A DNA stretch of 57,328 nucleotides, taken from positions 1 through 57,328 of the forward strand of contig CAINMV010000006.1 of NCBI GenBank assembly GCA_903850915.1, in the 5' to 3' direction. Source of the DNA: an uncultured Bacteroidota bacterium. GTDB lineage: Bacteria; Bacteroidota; Bacteroidia; UKL13-3. The notes below the pieces were generated by a model, which was given only the letters and a program-made list of their open reading frames with translations, was not told where the DNA came from and did no database searches. Shown piece by piece: positions 43,286-52,772 of the stretch. Every line of letters starts with the position of its first letter. Position 1 is the first letter of the stretch. The translations under genes were made by a program, and so were the position numbers.

Positions 43286-46200
43286 ATGATGAAACAACGT
43301 ATACTTATTCTTACTTTTCTCCTGCTGATATCCATTCGGGGATTGTTTGCACAATGCGGTACCATAGCGTTTTCGGGTAATGACACTTCTGGTTGTACAC
43401 CCCTAATAGTAAAGTTTACGGCAATAAATTTCCCTGTCGGTTCAGAGTTTGCCTGGGATTTTGGTGGTGGCTATAGTAGTCAATCGGCAGCCGACTCCAC
43501 AAAAACTAAAGTTTACAATACACTAGGCTTGTATAACGTTACCTTAAAGGTATTTCTACCAACTGGTGGCACCTGTGTGCTCACAAAAAACAATTATGTC
43601 TTTGTTTCCTCGCCTCCAACAGTGCAATTCACAATAAACAAAACAATGCTTTGTAATGGAGGCGATACGGTTACATTTACCGATGTTACATCGCGTTCGC
43701 AAAGCCGTGATTGGCTGATTGATGGTGTGAGTTATATTAATGGTCCGAAGATACTTAAGCATTATTTTGGCTTAACAGGGTTTAAGTCGGTTTCACTTGC
43801 TGTACATGACTCTTTAGGTTGTAACGCTGTTAGCAATATCGACTCGGCGGTACAGGTGGTTAACGCACCAACATTAAGTTTTGTGGCTAGCACAATCACA
43901 GGTTGTACACCTGTAAACGTTACATTCACGCCCACAATCTCTGGATTGGGAACACAGAAAATTGTCTCATATTCTTGGGTTATAACTGGCAGTACCGCAC
44001 CATTTAGCACGGATTCAATTCCATCAGTTACCTATAATTTACAAGGTAGTTATTCTGTTTCGCTTTCGGTAACTACCGATTTGGGATGCACGTATTCACT
44101 TACCAAGCCCAGCTATATCAATGTGGGAAGTGCCATTACAGTGAACTTCCTTGCGAACAACGTAAATACCTGTCGCAACCAAATTGTTAGATTGGTGAAC
44201 ACCACGGTTGGATTGCCTCTGCCTGGCATCTTCCGTTGGGTTCTGCCTGCCAATGCCATTGTAACCGGTGGCGATACCACGAAAGATACCATCTACTTGA
44301 AGTTTAATATAATAGGAACTTACGACATTTCTTTGAAATATATACGCAATGGATGTGTCTCCATAAAAACAGTAACTAATTACCTTAATGTTCGTTCACC
44401 ATTGGCAAGCTTCACTACCGCCGATGCGGTGAGTTGCACTTTTCCAGATACTGTTTTAATGAATAATACCAGTACGGTTCCACTAACTGGCGTAACTTCA
44501 TACAGCTGGATTGTGTATGATATTAATAAAGTTACTACATTACTTTCGTCCACATTAAAAAACCCAACTTTTATCATTAATAAATTAGGCAAATTTGATG
44601 TCCGATTAATTGTTTCTAATACCAATGGATGCTCAGATACACTGCGTGTCGCTAATTTTATCACGGTTGATTCAGTGAATGCCAATTTCTTACCTACACC
44701 TGCTATTGCTTGCCCAAAACAAAAAATTCAATTTACAGATCTTACCAATATCTTCTCATCTAAGGCACCTGCACGATATCGTTGGACTTTCTATAGCTTG
44801 GATAGTATACACACGCTTGATTTCTCAGCCAACGGTAACGATACCATCGCTAATCCAGTTGTGCGATATGATTCTTTGGGAACATACAATGTGCGTATGA
44901 TTGTGTTTAATAAATTTGGCTGTGCTGATACCGTATATCGTTCAAGTGCGGTAACTATAGCTACGCCAATTGCCTCCTTTTCCACCGCCGACTCTAATGT
45001 GTGTCATGGTGACTCAGTTGCACTAAACGCGCAAACAGCACCTTTGATGCCAAATTACAGCCACTTTTGGACAATACAACATAAGGACAGTAATATTACA
45101 ATTGCAGGAACCGGCAGTACATTTAAAACACGGCTTACAACACCGGGTGTTTATCACGTTAGTTACAAGGTATTAAATGATACTTTTTGTTCGGACAGCA
45201 TACGTATATTATCGTATTTAAAGGTCGGAGGTGTTAAGTCCACGATATCTTCGGATAAGTTAACTTCCTGCGCTCCTGGAATAATAAATTTCACATCAAC
45301 CACAGTCTATAATTTCCATTATAAAGATACCGCTTCTGCCATTACTTACCAGTGGAATTGTATTCCAATAAGTAATGGCGCAACCATGACCGGATTCACC
45401 ATATTAAATCAAGGTATGGGTATTACGGGTATCAACTTCACCCAGAATGGAACTTACACCATTAATTGTTTAGTAACCAACAGCGATGGTTGTCGTTATA
45501 TTGATACCGTGAATGGCCCAATTACGGTTAATATTGGTGCAAAGTCGATGTTTATGTTGAATAGTGTTTATTGCATCTACGACACCGCCAATGTTATTGA
45601 CTTTTCAGCATTAAATCCGGTAACATATAATTGGATTTCAGACGGTACGATAAATTTTTTACCTAATACCTCTGTTCCTACTCCCAGACTGGCATTCTCA
45701 GCCGTTGGACCGCATACTGTAAAATTAATTACCACTTCCATTGATGGATGTACTGATACAGCTTCAATGACGTTGAATATTTCCAAGCCTCTTGCTGATT
45801 TTATTAGCACAGATACGTTGAACGCTTGTGGACCGGTTCTTGTTAATTTTAAAAGTCGTTCATCGAGCGATGTAACTTTATTTACCTGGAACTTTGGCGA
45901 TGGATCACCATTATACACCACTAAAGATACTGTGATTTCGCATATCTATGCTATTGTAAATGGACAATCTGTTTTTAGTGTGACGCTAAAGGTAGAAAAT
46001 GCCTTTGGATGCAAAGATCAAATCACAAAGACCAATTTTATTAAAATTGTTACGGCGGTGCCATATTTTAAAATGTCGAACAATAAAGGCTGTGAGCCTT
46101 TAAGAGTGCACTTTGTAGATAGCAGTAGAAATGTAATGAAATTCTATTTTAATTATGGTTTTGGTCCGATAGATTCAACCACCATAGGTGATAAAACATA

Positions 46201-48250
46201 TACCTTGTCAAGTCCGAAGGCTTTGTATTCAGTATATAAGCCATACTTAATTGTAACAGACCGTTCAGGATTATGCTCGCAAATTTATCAGCCACTCGAT
46301 AGCATCGTTGTATATAGTAACCCAGAAGCTGGATTTTATGTAATTGATAGCACAGATTGCTCCCCTTTTGTAGTAAACTTTATTGATACTTCCCACGGAG
46401 CAACACGTTGGAAATGGGATTTCGAAAACGATGGTATTATTGATGATACCATACAATCACCTTCACATTCATACACTATCGGCGGCGTATACTCTGTAAA
46501 ACTTATTGTAACCAATGCCTATGGTTGCACCGATACCTTGATTAAAAATAATTACATCACCGCATTTGGTAAACCGGTAGCCGATTTCTCGGCTTCTGAT
46601 ACTGTGGTATGCCCGCATACTGCTGTTACATTCAACAACAAATCCACCTTCTCGAGTCCAATAACAACCTACCATTGGGATTTTGGAGTTCCTGGGATAT
46701 TATCTGACACTTCTGATTATGCCAACCCAGCGCCATTTATTTACGATAATCCGGGTAGCTATACCGTAACATTATACATTAAAGATGCTAATGGATGTTC
46801 GGATACACAGATTGTTACCAATAGAGTAATCGTTTTGGATTCATTCCCACCTTCCCAGCCACAGCTTTATTATATTACGGTGGTTAATGACAATGATATA
46901 AAAATGGTTTGGAGTGGCAACACTGCTCCCGACTTCAAAGCATATAATGTATACAGAAGTGCCGGTGCTGCCTTCACTCCATTGGTTACAAAATCGGTAG
47001 TCACAGATACTAGTTATACCGACAACACGGGTATCAATGTGAAGTCGCAACCCTATAGCTATAACATGGATGCCGCTGATATCTGTCAGTATCGAACAGC
47101 GCGCAGTATTACCCATAGAAGCATTTTTTTGGATGCAACAACACTTACCCAGAATAGTAATTCAATTACGTGGACGTCATATCAAGGTTGGCCTTCAGGT
47201 ACCTATGCATATAAGCTATATCGAAGCAATTCCTATGCAGGTACTTATCTGTTTTATGCGCAATTACCAGATGTCGATACCGATTTCGTAGATGTGAATC
47301 TCTGCGATTCGGACTATTATTATTATGTTGAAGCATTTCAGCCAGCAACCGGATTGATTTCAAGAAGTAACATCGATTTCAACCATCCTCCTTTCTATAT
47401 TCCGAACTTGCCATTGGAGTTATATCGAGCCACGGTAATAAACGATAAAGATGTTTATTTAGAATGGGATTCAACAAGTGCAATAAGCACCAATATGAAA
47501 CGTTACTTGGTTGATAAAATGGATGCCTCTGGTACATATAAAAATATTGCGGCTGTAACCAATGGCAGTTATGTCGACAAGAAGGTGGATGTGCATGCGC
47601 AAAGTTATTCTTATCAAATTAGAATGGAGGACTATTGTGGCAATGTCAATCCAGCATCTAACGTAGGAAAGAGTATTTACTTCGCAGTTTCGAATGTCGA
47701 TTACACGCTATATTTCAATTGGACCCCATATCTCGATTGGGCAAATGGAGTGCAATCATATCTAATTGAAATGTTCGATTTTAAAACCAATGCATATAAG
47801 TTGATAACAGTAGTGCCTGGAACAGAAACATCATTTATCGACAATAACTTCTACAATACGGACACGGCATATTGCTTCCGTATCCGCGCTATCGAAGCTG
47901 TTCAAAGTATTCCTGATACTAGTTTAAGTAACACCGATTGCCTTCAACTGCCTCCAAAAATTAACATTCCGAATGCGTTCAGTCCAAACAACGATGGTAT
48001 CAATGATATTTTCTTTGCGCAAGGGGTTTTCATTCAAAATTTAACAGGCAAGGCGTCTATCGATTATCAATTGCGTATTTATGATCGTTGGGGGATGTTG
48101 TTGTTTGAAACTAACGATATTAATAAAGGATGGGATGGCACCTATGGCGGCAAGCCATGTGAACTCGGGGTTTATGTTTATGATCTGAGGGCTACTGGAA
48201 TCGATCGACATCGCTTTAATTATAAGGGCACTTTGCAGTTGTTACGATAG
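43286..48250 (+). CDS. Large secreted PKD-repeat protein with type B T9SS sorting domain
   Basis: A 1654-residue extracellular protein. A signal peptide ends near residue 22 (...IRGLFAQ). The body to about 1195 is a tandem array of roughly a dozen PKD-like domains, with WDFG or WxF cores, GxYxVxLxVxNxxGCxDT ends and repeated Cys pairs. The clearest are WNFGDGSP, WDFENDG and WDFGVPG. About 1200-1550 looks like fibronectin type III-type repeats. The last ~100 residues start INIPNAFSPNNDGINDIFF and include RIYDRWGMLLFET, GWDGTYGGKP and GVYVYDLRA: the gliding-motility-associated C-terminal (type B) signal for export by the T9SS. Adhesin or surface-layer role inferred. Its position next to the glycan locus and near porQ is notable. 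Confidence 0.93.
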   Translation: MMKQRILILTFLLLISIRGLFAQCGTIAFSGNDTSGCTPLIVKFTAINFPVGSEFAWDFGGGYSSQSAADSTKTKVYNTLGLYNVTLKVFLPTGGTCVLTKNNYVFVSSPPTVQFTINKTMLCNGGDTVTFTDVTSRSQSRDWLIDGVSYINGPKILKHYFGLTGFKSVSLAVHDSLGCNAVSNIDSAVQVVNAPTLSFVASTITGCTPVNVTFTPTISGLGTQKIVSYSWVITGSTAPFSTDSIPSVTYNLQGSYSVSLSVTTDLGCTYSLTKPSYINVGSAITVNFLANNVNTCRNQIVRLVNTTVGLPLPGIFRWVLPANAIVTGGDTTKDTIYLKFNIIGTYDISLKYIRNGCVSIKTVTNYLNVRSPLASFTTADAVSCTFPDTVLMNNTSTVPLTGVTSYSWIVYDINKVTTLLSSTLKNPTFIINKLGKFDVRLIVSNTNGCSDTLRVANFITVDSVNANFLPTPAIACPKQKIQFTDLTNIFSSKAPARYRWTFYSLDSIHTLDFSANGNDTIANPVVRYDSLGTYNVRMIVFNKFGCADTVYRSSAVTIATPIASFSTADSNVCHGDSVALNAQTAPLMPNYSHFWTIQHKDSNITIAGTGSTFKTRLTTPGVYHVSYKVLNDTFCSDSIRILSYLKVGGVKSTISSDKLTSCAPGIINFTSTTVYNFHYKDTASAITYQWNCIPISNGATMTGFTILNQGMGITGINFTQNGTYTINCLVTNSDGCRYIDTVNGPITVNIGAKSMFMLNSVYCIYDTANVIDFSALNPVTYNWISDGTINFLPNTSVPTPRLAFSAVGPHTVKLITTSIDGCTDTASMTLNISKPLADFISTDTLNACGPVLVNFKSRSSSDVTLFTWNFGDGSPLYTTKDTVISHIYAIVNGQSVFSVTLKVENAFGCKDQITKTNFIKIVTAVPYFKMSNNKGCEPLRVHFVDSSRNVMKFYFNYGFGPIDSTTIGDKTYTLSSPKALYSVYKPYLIVTDRSGLCSQIYQPLDSIVVYSNPEAGFYVIDSTDCSPFVVNFIDTSHGATRWKWDFENDGIIDDTIQSPSHSYTIGGVYSVKLIVTNAYGCTDTLIKNNYITAFGKPVADFSASDTVVCPHTAVTFNNKSTFSSPITTYHWDFGVPGILSDTSDYANPAPFIYDNPGSYTVTLYIKDANGCSDTQIVTNRVIVLDSFPPSQPQLYYITVVNDNDIKMVWSGNTAPDFKAYNVYRSAGAAFTPLVTKSVVTDTSYTDNTGINVKSQPYSYNMDAADICQYRTARSITHRSIFLDATTLTQNSNSITWTSYQGWPSGTYAYKLYRSNSYAGTYLFYAQLPDVDTDFVDVNLCDSDYYYYVEAFQPATGLISRSNIDFNHPPFYIPNLPLELYRATVINDKDVYLEWDSTSAISTNMKRYLVDKMDASGTYKNIAAVTNGSYVDKKVDVHAQSYSYQIRMEDYCGNVNPASNVGKSIYFAVSNVDYTLYFNWTPYLDWANGVQSYLIEMFDFKTNAYKLITVVPGTETSFIDNNFYNTDTAYCFRIRAIEAVQSIPDTSLSNTDCLQLPPKINIPNAFSPNNDGINDIFFAQGVFIQNLTGKASIDYQLRIYDRWGMLLFETNDINKGWDGTYGGKPCELGVYVYDLRATGIDRHRFNYKGTLQLLR

Positions 48251-48274
48251 TATTTAAACGTAATAATACTGAAT

Positions 48275-48316
48275 AAAAAAAATCAATCCATGGCTTACCA
48301 GGGAACGATTTTTTTT
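48275..48316. terminator. Symmetrical bidirectional terminator
   Basis: A nested hairpin: A8-TC (48275-48284), two unpaired bases, TCCATGG, a CTTA loop, CCAGGGA (one A-G mismatch in this stem), two unpaired bases, then GA-T8 (48307-48316). Each strand gives an A-tract, a GC-bearing stem and a T-tract, so it can end transcription from the PKD-protein gene on + and the convergent glycosyltransferase on minus. Confidence 0.82.
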
Positions 48317-48342
48317 ATTTATGCCTAAATCTCTTGTGTGCT

Positions 48343-49644
48343 TTATTTCGTGAGTTTCATTACCGCATCAGACAGTAGTTTTGCCTGATGTCGGCTTTCA
48401 TAGCGAGATAAATCTATTGTATTCAGATCCAAATTCGAGTTCGTATTCCATGCATGAGCAAGGGCTGTTAAGTACAGGTAAATCGCATCTTCTTCGGCGT
48501 GGTCGAAACTTTTTCCTCTCTGGTTTTCCGCAATTAATTCTGCTACATCGCCATTTGGATTGGCAAGGGCAAGAATGGGTTTCTGGCTAGCAAAGTATTC
48601 GAAAATTTTACCTGGTATTATGCCTTCATTGTTTTCGTTCTGTGGCACAATCAAAAGTAAGGCGGTACTTTTCATTAAGTAATTTATCGATTCGGAATGA
48701 CTTACCATACCTGTAAACTCTGTTAAAGAACCTAATCCATTGGCTTTAATAAGGTCATTTATACCGTCGGATGCCATACCCACAAAGCGAAGTTGTAAGG
48801 GTGCAATATTTTGGTCAGCCAATCGTTTTACCGCACGAAGAAAAGCGACGGGATTATAACTGTCAGCGATGGTGCCGGTATAGGTAATTGTCAACGATTT
48901 CTCAGACGGCGCAGACTTTCGGTTTGTAAAATGGTCTGCATCATAACCAACATAAAGTATCTCGAAGTTTTCTGATTTAATCTTTGTGCTTTTCTTCAAA
49001 AATAATTCCCTAAAATTCTTACTACAGGTTATAAGTTGATCGGCCTGCTCTAAAACATCCAACTCCATTCGTTTATTCATGCGAAGGGCAAACGGAAGGT
49101 GGTATAGCTTTTTAAAGTAATAGATGTCTGTCCATGGATCAGTGAGGTCGCATATCCATTTAACGCCAAGTTTGCGCTTAAGCTCCAATCCAATTAGATG
49201 AGTAGATTGGGGCGGACTTGTGGTGTATACGATATCAATATTTTCTTCTTTAATTATTTTCTCGGCTTGCGCAACTGCAAAGTCAAACCAACCTTTGCGA
49301 GGGTCTGGAAAATAAAAGTTGCCTCGAATAAAACGCGCTACTTTCTGAAGAAAGCTAGGATGGCTTTCATTAGCAAAACCGGCTGTTGGAACGCTTTTTT
49401 TAACGAATCGCTTATAGTATTTATAATGTTCGTTAGTGTTGGTGCGGTACACACGAATGCGTGCAGGAATTTCGCGCAATAGCCCCTCGTCGGTGCCTTG
49501 GTAAGACGCGACATCCGGATTAACAGTAATTACAATAGGCTCAACACCAAATTGCATTAAATTCTTCACCAACGTCATGGGGCGTTGCACACCAGCACCT
49601 ACTGCCGGCGGAAAATAATAGGTGATGAAGAGGATTTTTTTCAT
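48343..49644 (-). CDS. Family 4-type glycosyltransferase
   Basis: A 433-residue GT-B enzyme. The N-terminus KKILFITYYFPPAVGAGVQRPMTLVKNLMQFG has the glycine-rich acceptor loop of WbuB-like GT4 enzymes. It continues with DIVYTTSPPQSTHLIGLELKRK and KWICDLTDPWTDIYYF. The donor domain has LTITYTGTIADSYNPVAFLRAVKRL (about 252-276) and NNEGIIPGKIFEYFASQKPILALANP (about 343-368). I chose the ATG at 49644, giving the standard start; an ATG at 49668 would add eight residues. It follows the CarB-half gene by 40 bp on the same strand, so the two are probably cotranscribed. It may serve the same surface glycan as the main locus. Confidence 0.9.
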   Translation of the reverse strand: MKKILFITYYFPPAVGAGVQRPMTLVKNLMQFGVEPIVITVNPDVASYQGTDEGLLREIPARIRVYRTNTNEHYKYYKRFVKKSVPTAGFANESHPSFLQKVARFIRGNFYFPDPRKGWFDFAVAQAEKIIKEENIDIVYTTSPPQSTHLIGLELKRKLGVKWICDLTDPWTDIYYFKKLYHLPFALRMNKRMELDVLEQADQLITCSKNFRELFLKKSTKIKSENFEILYVGYDADHFTNRKSAPSEKSLTITYTGTIADSYNPVAFLRAVKRLADQNIAPLQLRFVGMASDGINDLIKANGLGSLTEFTGMVSHSESINYLMKSTALLLIVPQNENNEGIIPGKIFEYFASQKPILALANPNGDVAELIAENQRGKSFDHAEEDAIYLYLTALAHAWNTNSNLDLNTIDLSRYESRHQAKLLSDAVMKLTK

Positions 49645-49684
49645 AATAATAACCGTGAATAAATCCACTGTAGACGAATCGAAT

Positions 49685-50866
49685 TTACCGGCTTAGGTAC
49701 ATGCTTTTCTCTCGATAGAGCTCACGGAAGGTAGGGTCGTTAAGGTCTTTTATAAACAAAATGGCTTCGCCAGTGGATTTCATCTCTGGGCCAAGTTCTT
49801 TATTCACACCCGGAAACTTATCAAAGCTAAAAACAGGTTGCTTTATGGCGTAGCCATTTTGCTTTGGAACGATGGTGAAATCTTTAATTTTGTGTGTGCC
49901 AAGCATCACTTTCGCTGCATAATTTATATATGGCACATCATAGGCTTTTGCAATAAAAGGCACTGTTCTGCTCGCTCTTGGATTGGCCTCTATTACGTAT
50001 ACCATTTCATTCTTAATGGCAAATTGGATGTTTAATAATCCTTTTACATTTAAGGCAAGCGCAATGCGCTTGCTGTATTCGGTCATAGTGTCTTTTACTT
50101 TTTCGCTTAAAGAAAATGGAGGAAGCACAGCACTACTGTCGCCACTATGTATTCCTGCAGGTTCAATATGTTCCATCATGCCGATGATATGTACATCTTC
50201 TCCATCACAAATACTGTCCGTTTCAGCCTCTTCTGCGCGGTCTAGGAAATGATCGATTAGTACCCTATTGCCAGGCAAATCGCCAAGAAGCGATATTACT
50301 GCATTTTCGAGGTCTTCGTCATTAATTACGATCTTCATCCCTTGTCCTCCCAACACGTAGCTAGGGCGAACCAACACGGGATACCCTACCTCTTTGGCTA
50401 CGCGAAGCGCATCATCTGCATCTTCTGCCACACCATATTTTGGATATGGTATTCCTAAGGCTTTCAGCAAGTCGCTAAACGAACCGCGGTCTTCTGCACG
50501 GTCCATATCATTGTATTGTGTCCCAAAAATGGGGATATTGTTTTCGTGCAGTTTCTGTGCTAATTTCAGGGCAGTTTGTCCGCCGAGTTGCACAATAACA
50601 CCATCAGGTTTTTCGTAGTCGATAATTTCACGAAGATGTTCCCAATAAACAGGTTCAAAATAAAGTTTATCTGCAATATCGAAGTCCGTGCTTACCGTCT
50701 CCGGATTGCAGTTTACCATTATAGTTTCGAAGCCCACTTCTCGTGCTGCTAAGACACCGTGAACACAGCTATAGTCGAATTCAATGCCTTGCCCAATTCT
50801 ATTGGGGCCGGAACCTAATACCACTACTTTTTTAAGTGAGGTTACTTTACTTTCGTTGTTGCTCAT
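49685..50866 (-). CDS. carB: Carbamoyl-phosphate synthase large subunit, C-terminal ATP-grasp half only
   Basis: A 393-residue protein matching the second synthetase unit of CarB (about residues 550-940 of the E. coli enzyme). It has VLGSGPNRIGQGIEFDYSCVH (about 15-35), NCNPETVSTD, VIVQLGGQTALKLA, VRPSYVLGGQGMKIV, DAEEAE-type DRAEEAETDSICDG, MEHIEPAGIHSGDS and VIEANPRASRTVPF (about 292-305). The first half of CarB and the C-terminal MGS-like regulatory domain are absent. The gene has its own clean ATG and a promoter-like match upstream. The DNA beyond is a divergent gene, so this is a free-standing half, not a frameshift. The partner half must be encoded elsewhere. Confidence 0.9.
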   Translation of the reverse strand: MSNNESKVTSLKKVVVLGSGPNRIGQGIEFDYSCVHGVLAAREVGFETIMVNCNPETVSTDFDIADKLYFEPVYWEHLREIIDYEKPDGVIVQLGGQTALKLAQKLHENNIPIFGTQYNDMDRAEDRGSFSDLLKALGIPYPKYGVAEDADDALRVAKEVGYPVLVRPSYVLGGQGMKIVINDEDLENAVISLLGDLPGNRVLIDHFLDRAEEAETDSICDGEDVHIIGMMEHIEPAGIHSGDSSAVLPPFSLSEKVKDTMTEYSKRIALALNVKGLLNIQFAIKNEMVYVIEANPRASRTVPFIAKAYDVPYINYAAKVMLGTHKIKDFTIVPKQNGYAIKQPVFSFDKFPGVNKELGPEMKSTGEAILFIKDLNDPTFRELYREKSMYLSR

Positions 50867-50875
50867 AGATGACTG

Positions 50876-50905
50876 CGAAGGTAATTAAAGTGCGTTGCAT
50901 TTCAA
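50876..50905 (-). promoter_or_regulatory. Possible promoter of the carB half gene
   Basis: Read on the minus strand: TTG at 50905-50903, 19 bases, then TACCTTCG at 50883-50876. This differs from TAnnTTTG at one base. The gene start at 50866 lies nine bases after the box. It supports transcription of this CarB half as an independent unit. Confidence 0.35.
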
Positions 50906-51022
50906 TAGGGGGTATGGCTGAATTTTAGGTGAGTTTAGGAATTACGACTCTGTGCATAACTTGTTATGACTTAACGCACGAAATACGTGATTTTCGCCGT
51001 TTAATTCATACACTTTATAGCC

Positions 51023-51679
51023 ATGAAATTTTTTATTGATACCGCCAATCTTAACCAAATAAAAGAAGCGAACGACCTCGGAATTCTTGATGGGGTGACC
51101 ACAAACCCAAGCCTAATGGCAAAAGAAGGAATCACCGGTTCCGCCAATATAATTAAGCATTATACCGATATATGTGCTATGGTAAACGGAGATGTTAGCG
51201 CTGAGGTAATTAGCACCGATTTTGAGGGTATTGTGCGCGAAGGCGAGATGCTTGCTGCCTTGCATAAAAATATTGTGGTGAAGGTTCCTATGATAAAAGA
51301 AGGCATAAAAGCCATTAAATATTTTAGTTCAAAAGGTATCCGCACCAACTGTACGTTGGTGTTTGGGGCTGGGCAAGCCATCCTTGCTGCTAAGGCGGGT
51401 GCCACTTATATTTCACCTTTCCTAGGGCGCCTCGATGATATTAGTTATGATGGAATATCCTTAATCGAACAGATTGTACATATATACAACATACAATGTT
51501 ACGATACGCAAGTATTGGCCGCATCCATTCGTAACCCCGTGCATATTATTAAATGTGCTGAAGCTGGAGCCGATGTGGTTACTAGTCCGCTCGATTCAAT
51601 TTTAGCTTTATTAAAACATCCACTTACGGATATTGGTTTGGAGAAATTTCTTGCCGATTATAAAAAAGGTAACCAATAG
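51023..51679 (+). CDS. Transaldolase / fructose-6-phosphate aldolase family
   Basis: A 218-residue TIM-barrel aldolase of the short TalC/FSA type. N-terminus [35 protein letters not shown]. Schiff-base Lys at 87 in [39 protein letters not shown] (about 109-139) and the C-terminal phosphate-binding area GADVVTSP. It likely acts in the non-oxidative pentose phosphate pathway, swapping a dihydroxyacetone unit between sugar phosphates. Transaldolase and true fructose-6-phosphate aldolase activity cannot be separated without checking individual active-site residues. It is divergent from the CarB half. Confidence 0.92.
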   Translation: MKFFIDTANLNQIKEANDLGILDGVTTNPSLMAKEGITGSANIIKHYTDICAMVNGDVSAEVISTDFEGIVREGEMLAALHKNIVVKVPMIKEGIKAIKYFSSKGIRTNCTLVFGAGQAILAAKAGATYISPFLGRLDDISYDGISLIEQIVHIYNIQCYDTQVLAASIRNPVHIIKCAEAGADVVTSPLDSILALLKHPLTDIGLEKFLADYKKGNQ

Positions 51680-51755
51680 TTTTTTTAATGATATCCAAAC
51701 CTGTGGTTTTGAAAACACCATTTATCTGGCTTAAACCTTATTATTCGCTAACGTT

Positions 51756-52676
51756 TTGCACGCTGTAATCGACCTTGGTACAAATACCTTTCATTTGTTA
51801 CTAGCAAAAGTTGTTGGTGACAATGAAGTGCAAGAGGTTTTTAAATTAAAGCTTCCGGTGAAACTTGGCCAAGGGGGTATCAATAATAAAACCATTACCC
51901 CGGATGCCTTTGAACGGGGTATAAGCGCCCTGCACGACTTCAAAAAGATTATAGAAGAGTACGGGATTACCAAAGTTTTCGCTTTCGCTACCTCCGCCAT
52001 CCGTGGTGCCGACAATGGATTCGAATTTGTGCAAGTAGCAAAGCAAGAAACCGGTATCGAAATCAATGTCATCAGTGGTGATGAGGAGGCTGACCTCATC
52101 TTTAACGGGGTACGACATACAATAGCGCTCACCGAAGAAAAAGTGATGGTGATGGATATTGGTGGTGGAAGCGTAGAGTTTATTATTGCAAATAAAAATC
52201 AGACTTTTTGGAAACATAGTTTTTTGCTGGGAGCTGCCCGTTTGCTCGAAGTTTACCATACTACCGACCCCATCTCTATGGTAGAGCAAAATGCGCTACT
52301 TGGTTATCTCGATCAAGAATTGCGGCTTTTAAAAGAGGCCGTGGCCATCCATCCAGTTGAAACCTTAATTGGTTCTGCAGGATCGTTTGAAAGTTTGGTG
52401 GAGATGATAGAAGCCAACCTCGACAAAAAACTTAATTTTAAACACAGCTGTCCGGTTTCTATCGAAGATTACAATGTTATACATGATCTGATTTTAAAGT
52501 CTACACACGATGAACGCATGCGTTTTAAGGGATTAATTCCTTATAGGGGAGAGATGATTGTGATGAGTTTTATGCTTATCGATTTTGTGCTTCGAAACTT
52601 TGACATTAAATGGCTTTTTGCCTCCGACTACTCTTTAAAAGAAGGCGCCTTATTTAAAATGAACGAACAAAAATAG
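51756..52676 (+). CDS. Ppx/GppA family phosphatase
   Basis: Actin-like ASKHA-fold hydrolase of 306 residues that splits polyphosphate or pppGpp. It has AVIDLGTNTFHLLLA (3-17, phosphate-1 motif), VFAFATSAIRGADNG (about 75-89) and VMVMDIGGGSVEFIIANK (phosphate-2, about 129-146). The adenosine-side GSAGSFESL is at about 207-215. The single catalytic domain without a C-terminal HD domain is the short form common in Bacteroidota. The start is a TTG at 51756; no ATG is available before the first conserved motif. No polyphosphate kinase gene is next to it. Confidence 0.9.
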   Translation: MHAVIDLGTNTFHLLLAKVVGDNEVQEVFKLKLPVKLGQGGINNKTITPDAFERGISALHDFKKIIEEYGITKVFAFATSAIRGADNGFEFVQVAKQETGIEINVISGDEEADLIFNGVRHTIALTEEKVMVMDIGGGSVEFIIANKNQTFWKHSFLLGAARLLEVYHTTDPISMVEQNALLGYLDQELRLLKEAVAIHPVETLIGSAGSFESLVEMIEANLDKKLNFKHSCPVSIEDYNVIHDLILKSTHDERMRFKGLIPYRGEMIVMSFMLIDFVLRNFDIKWLFASDYSLKEGALFKMNEQK

Positions 52677-52772
52677 ACGACGTGTTGAAAAATAGTTGAC
52701 ATTCACCCCATAACTTCACCGCATAAACAACAGAGAACTATCAATAAATTTTTTTACTTTTGCCTTTCATTT

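Noticed and set aside
43286-48250. Direct-repeat or CRISPR-like array in the PKD gene
   Set aside because: The repetition is at protein-domain level with diverged DNA; no short regularly spaced identical repeats were seen here or elsewhere in the window.
49685-51022. carB as a frameshifted or interrupted full-length gene
   Set aside because: No CarB N-half codons are seen in the minus-strand DNA upstream of 50866, and the next gene is divergent; the half has its own start.
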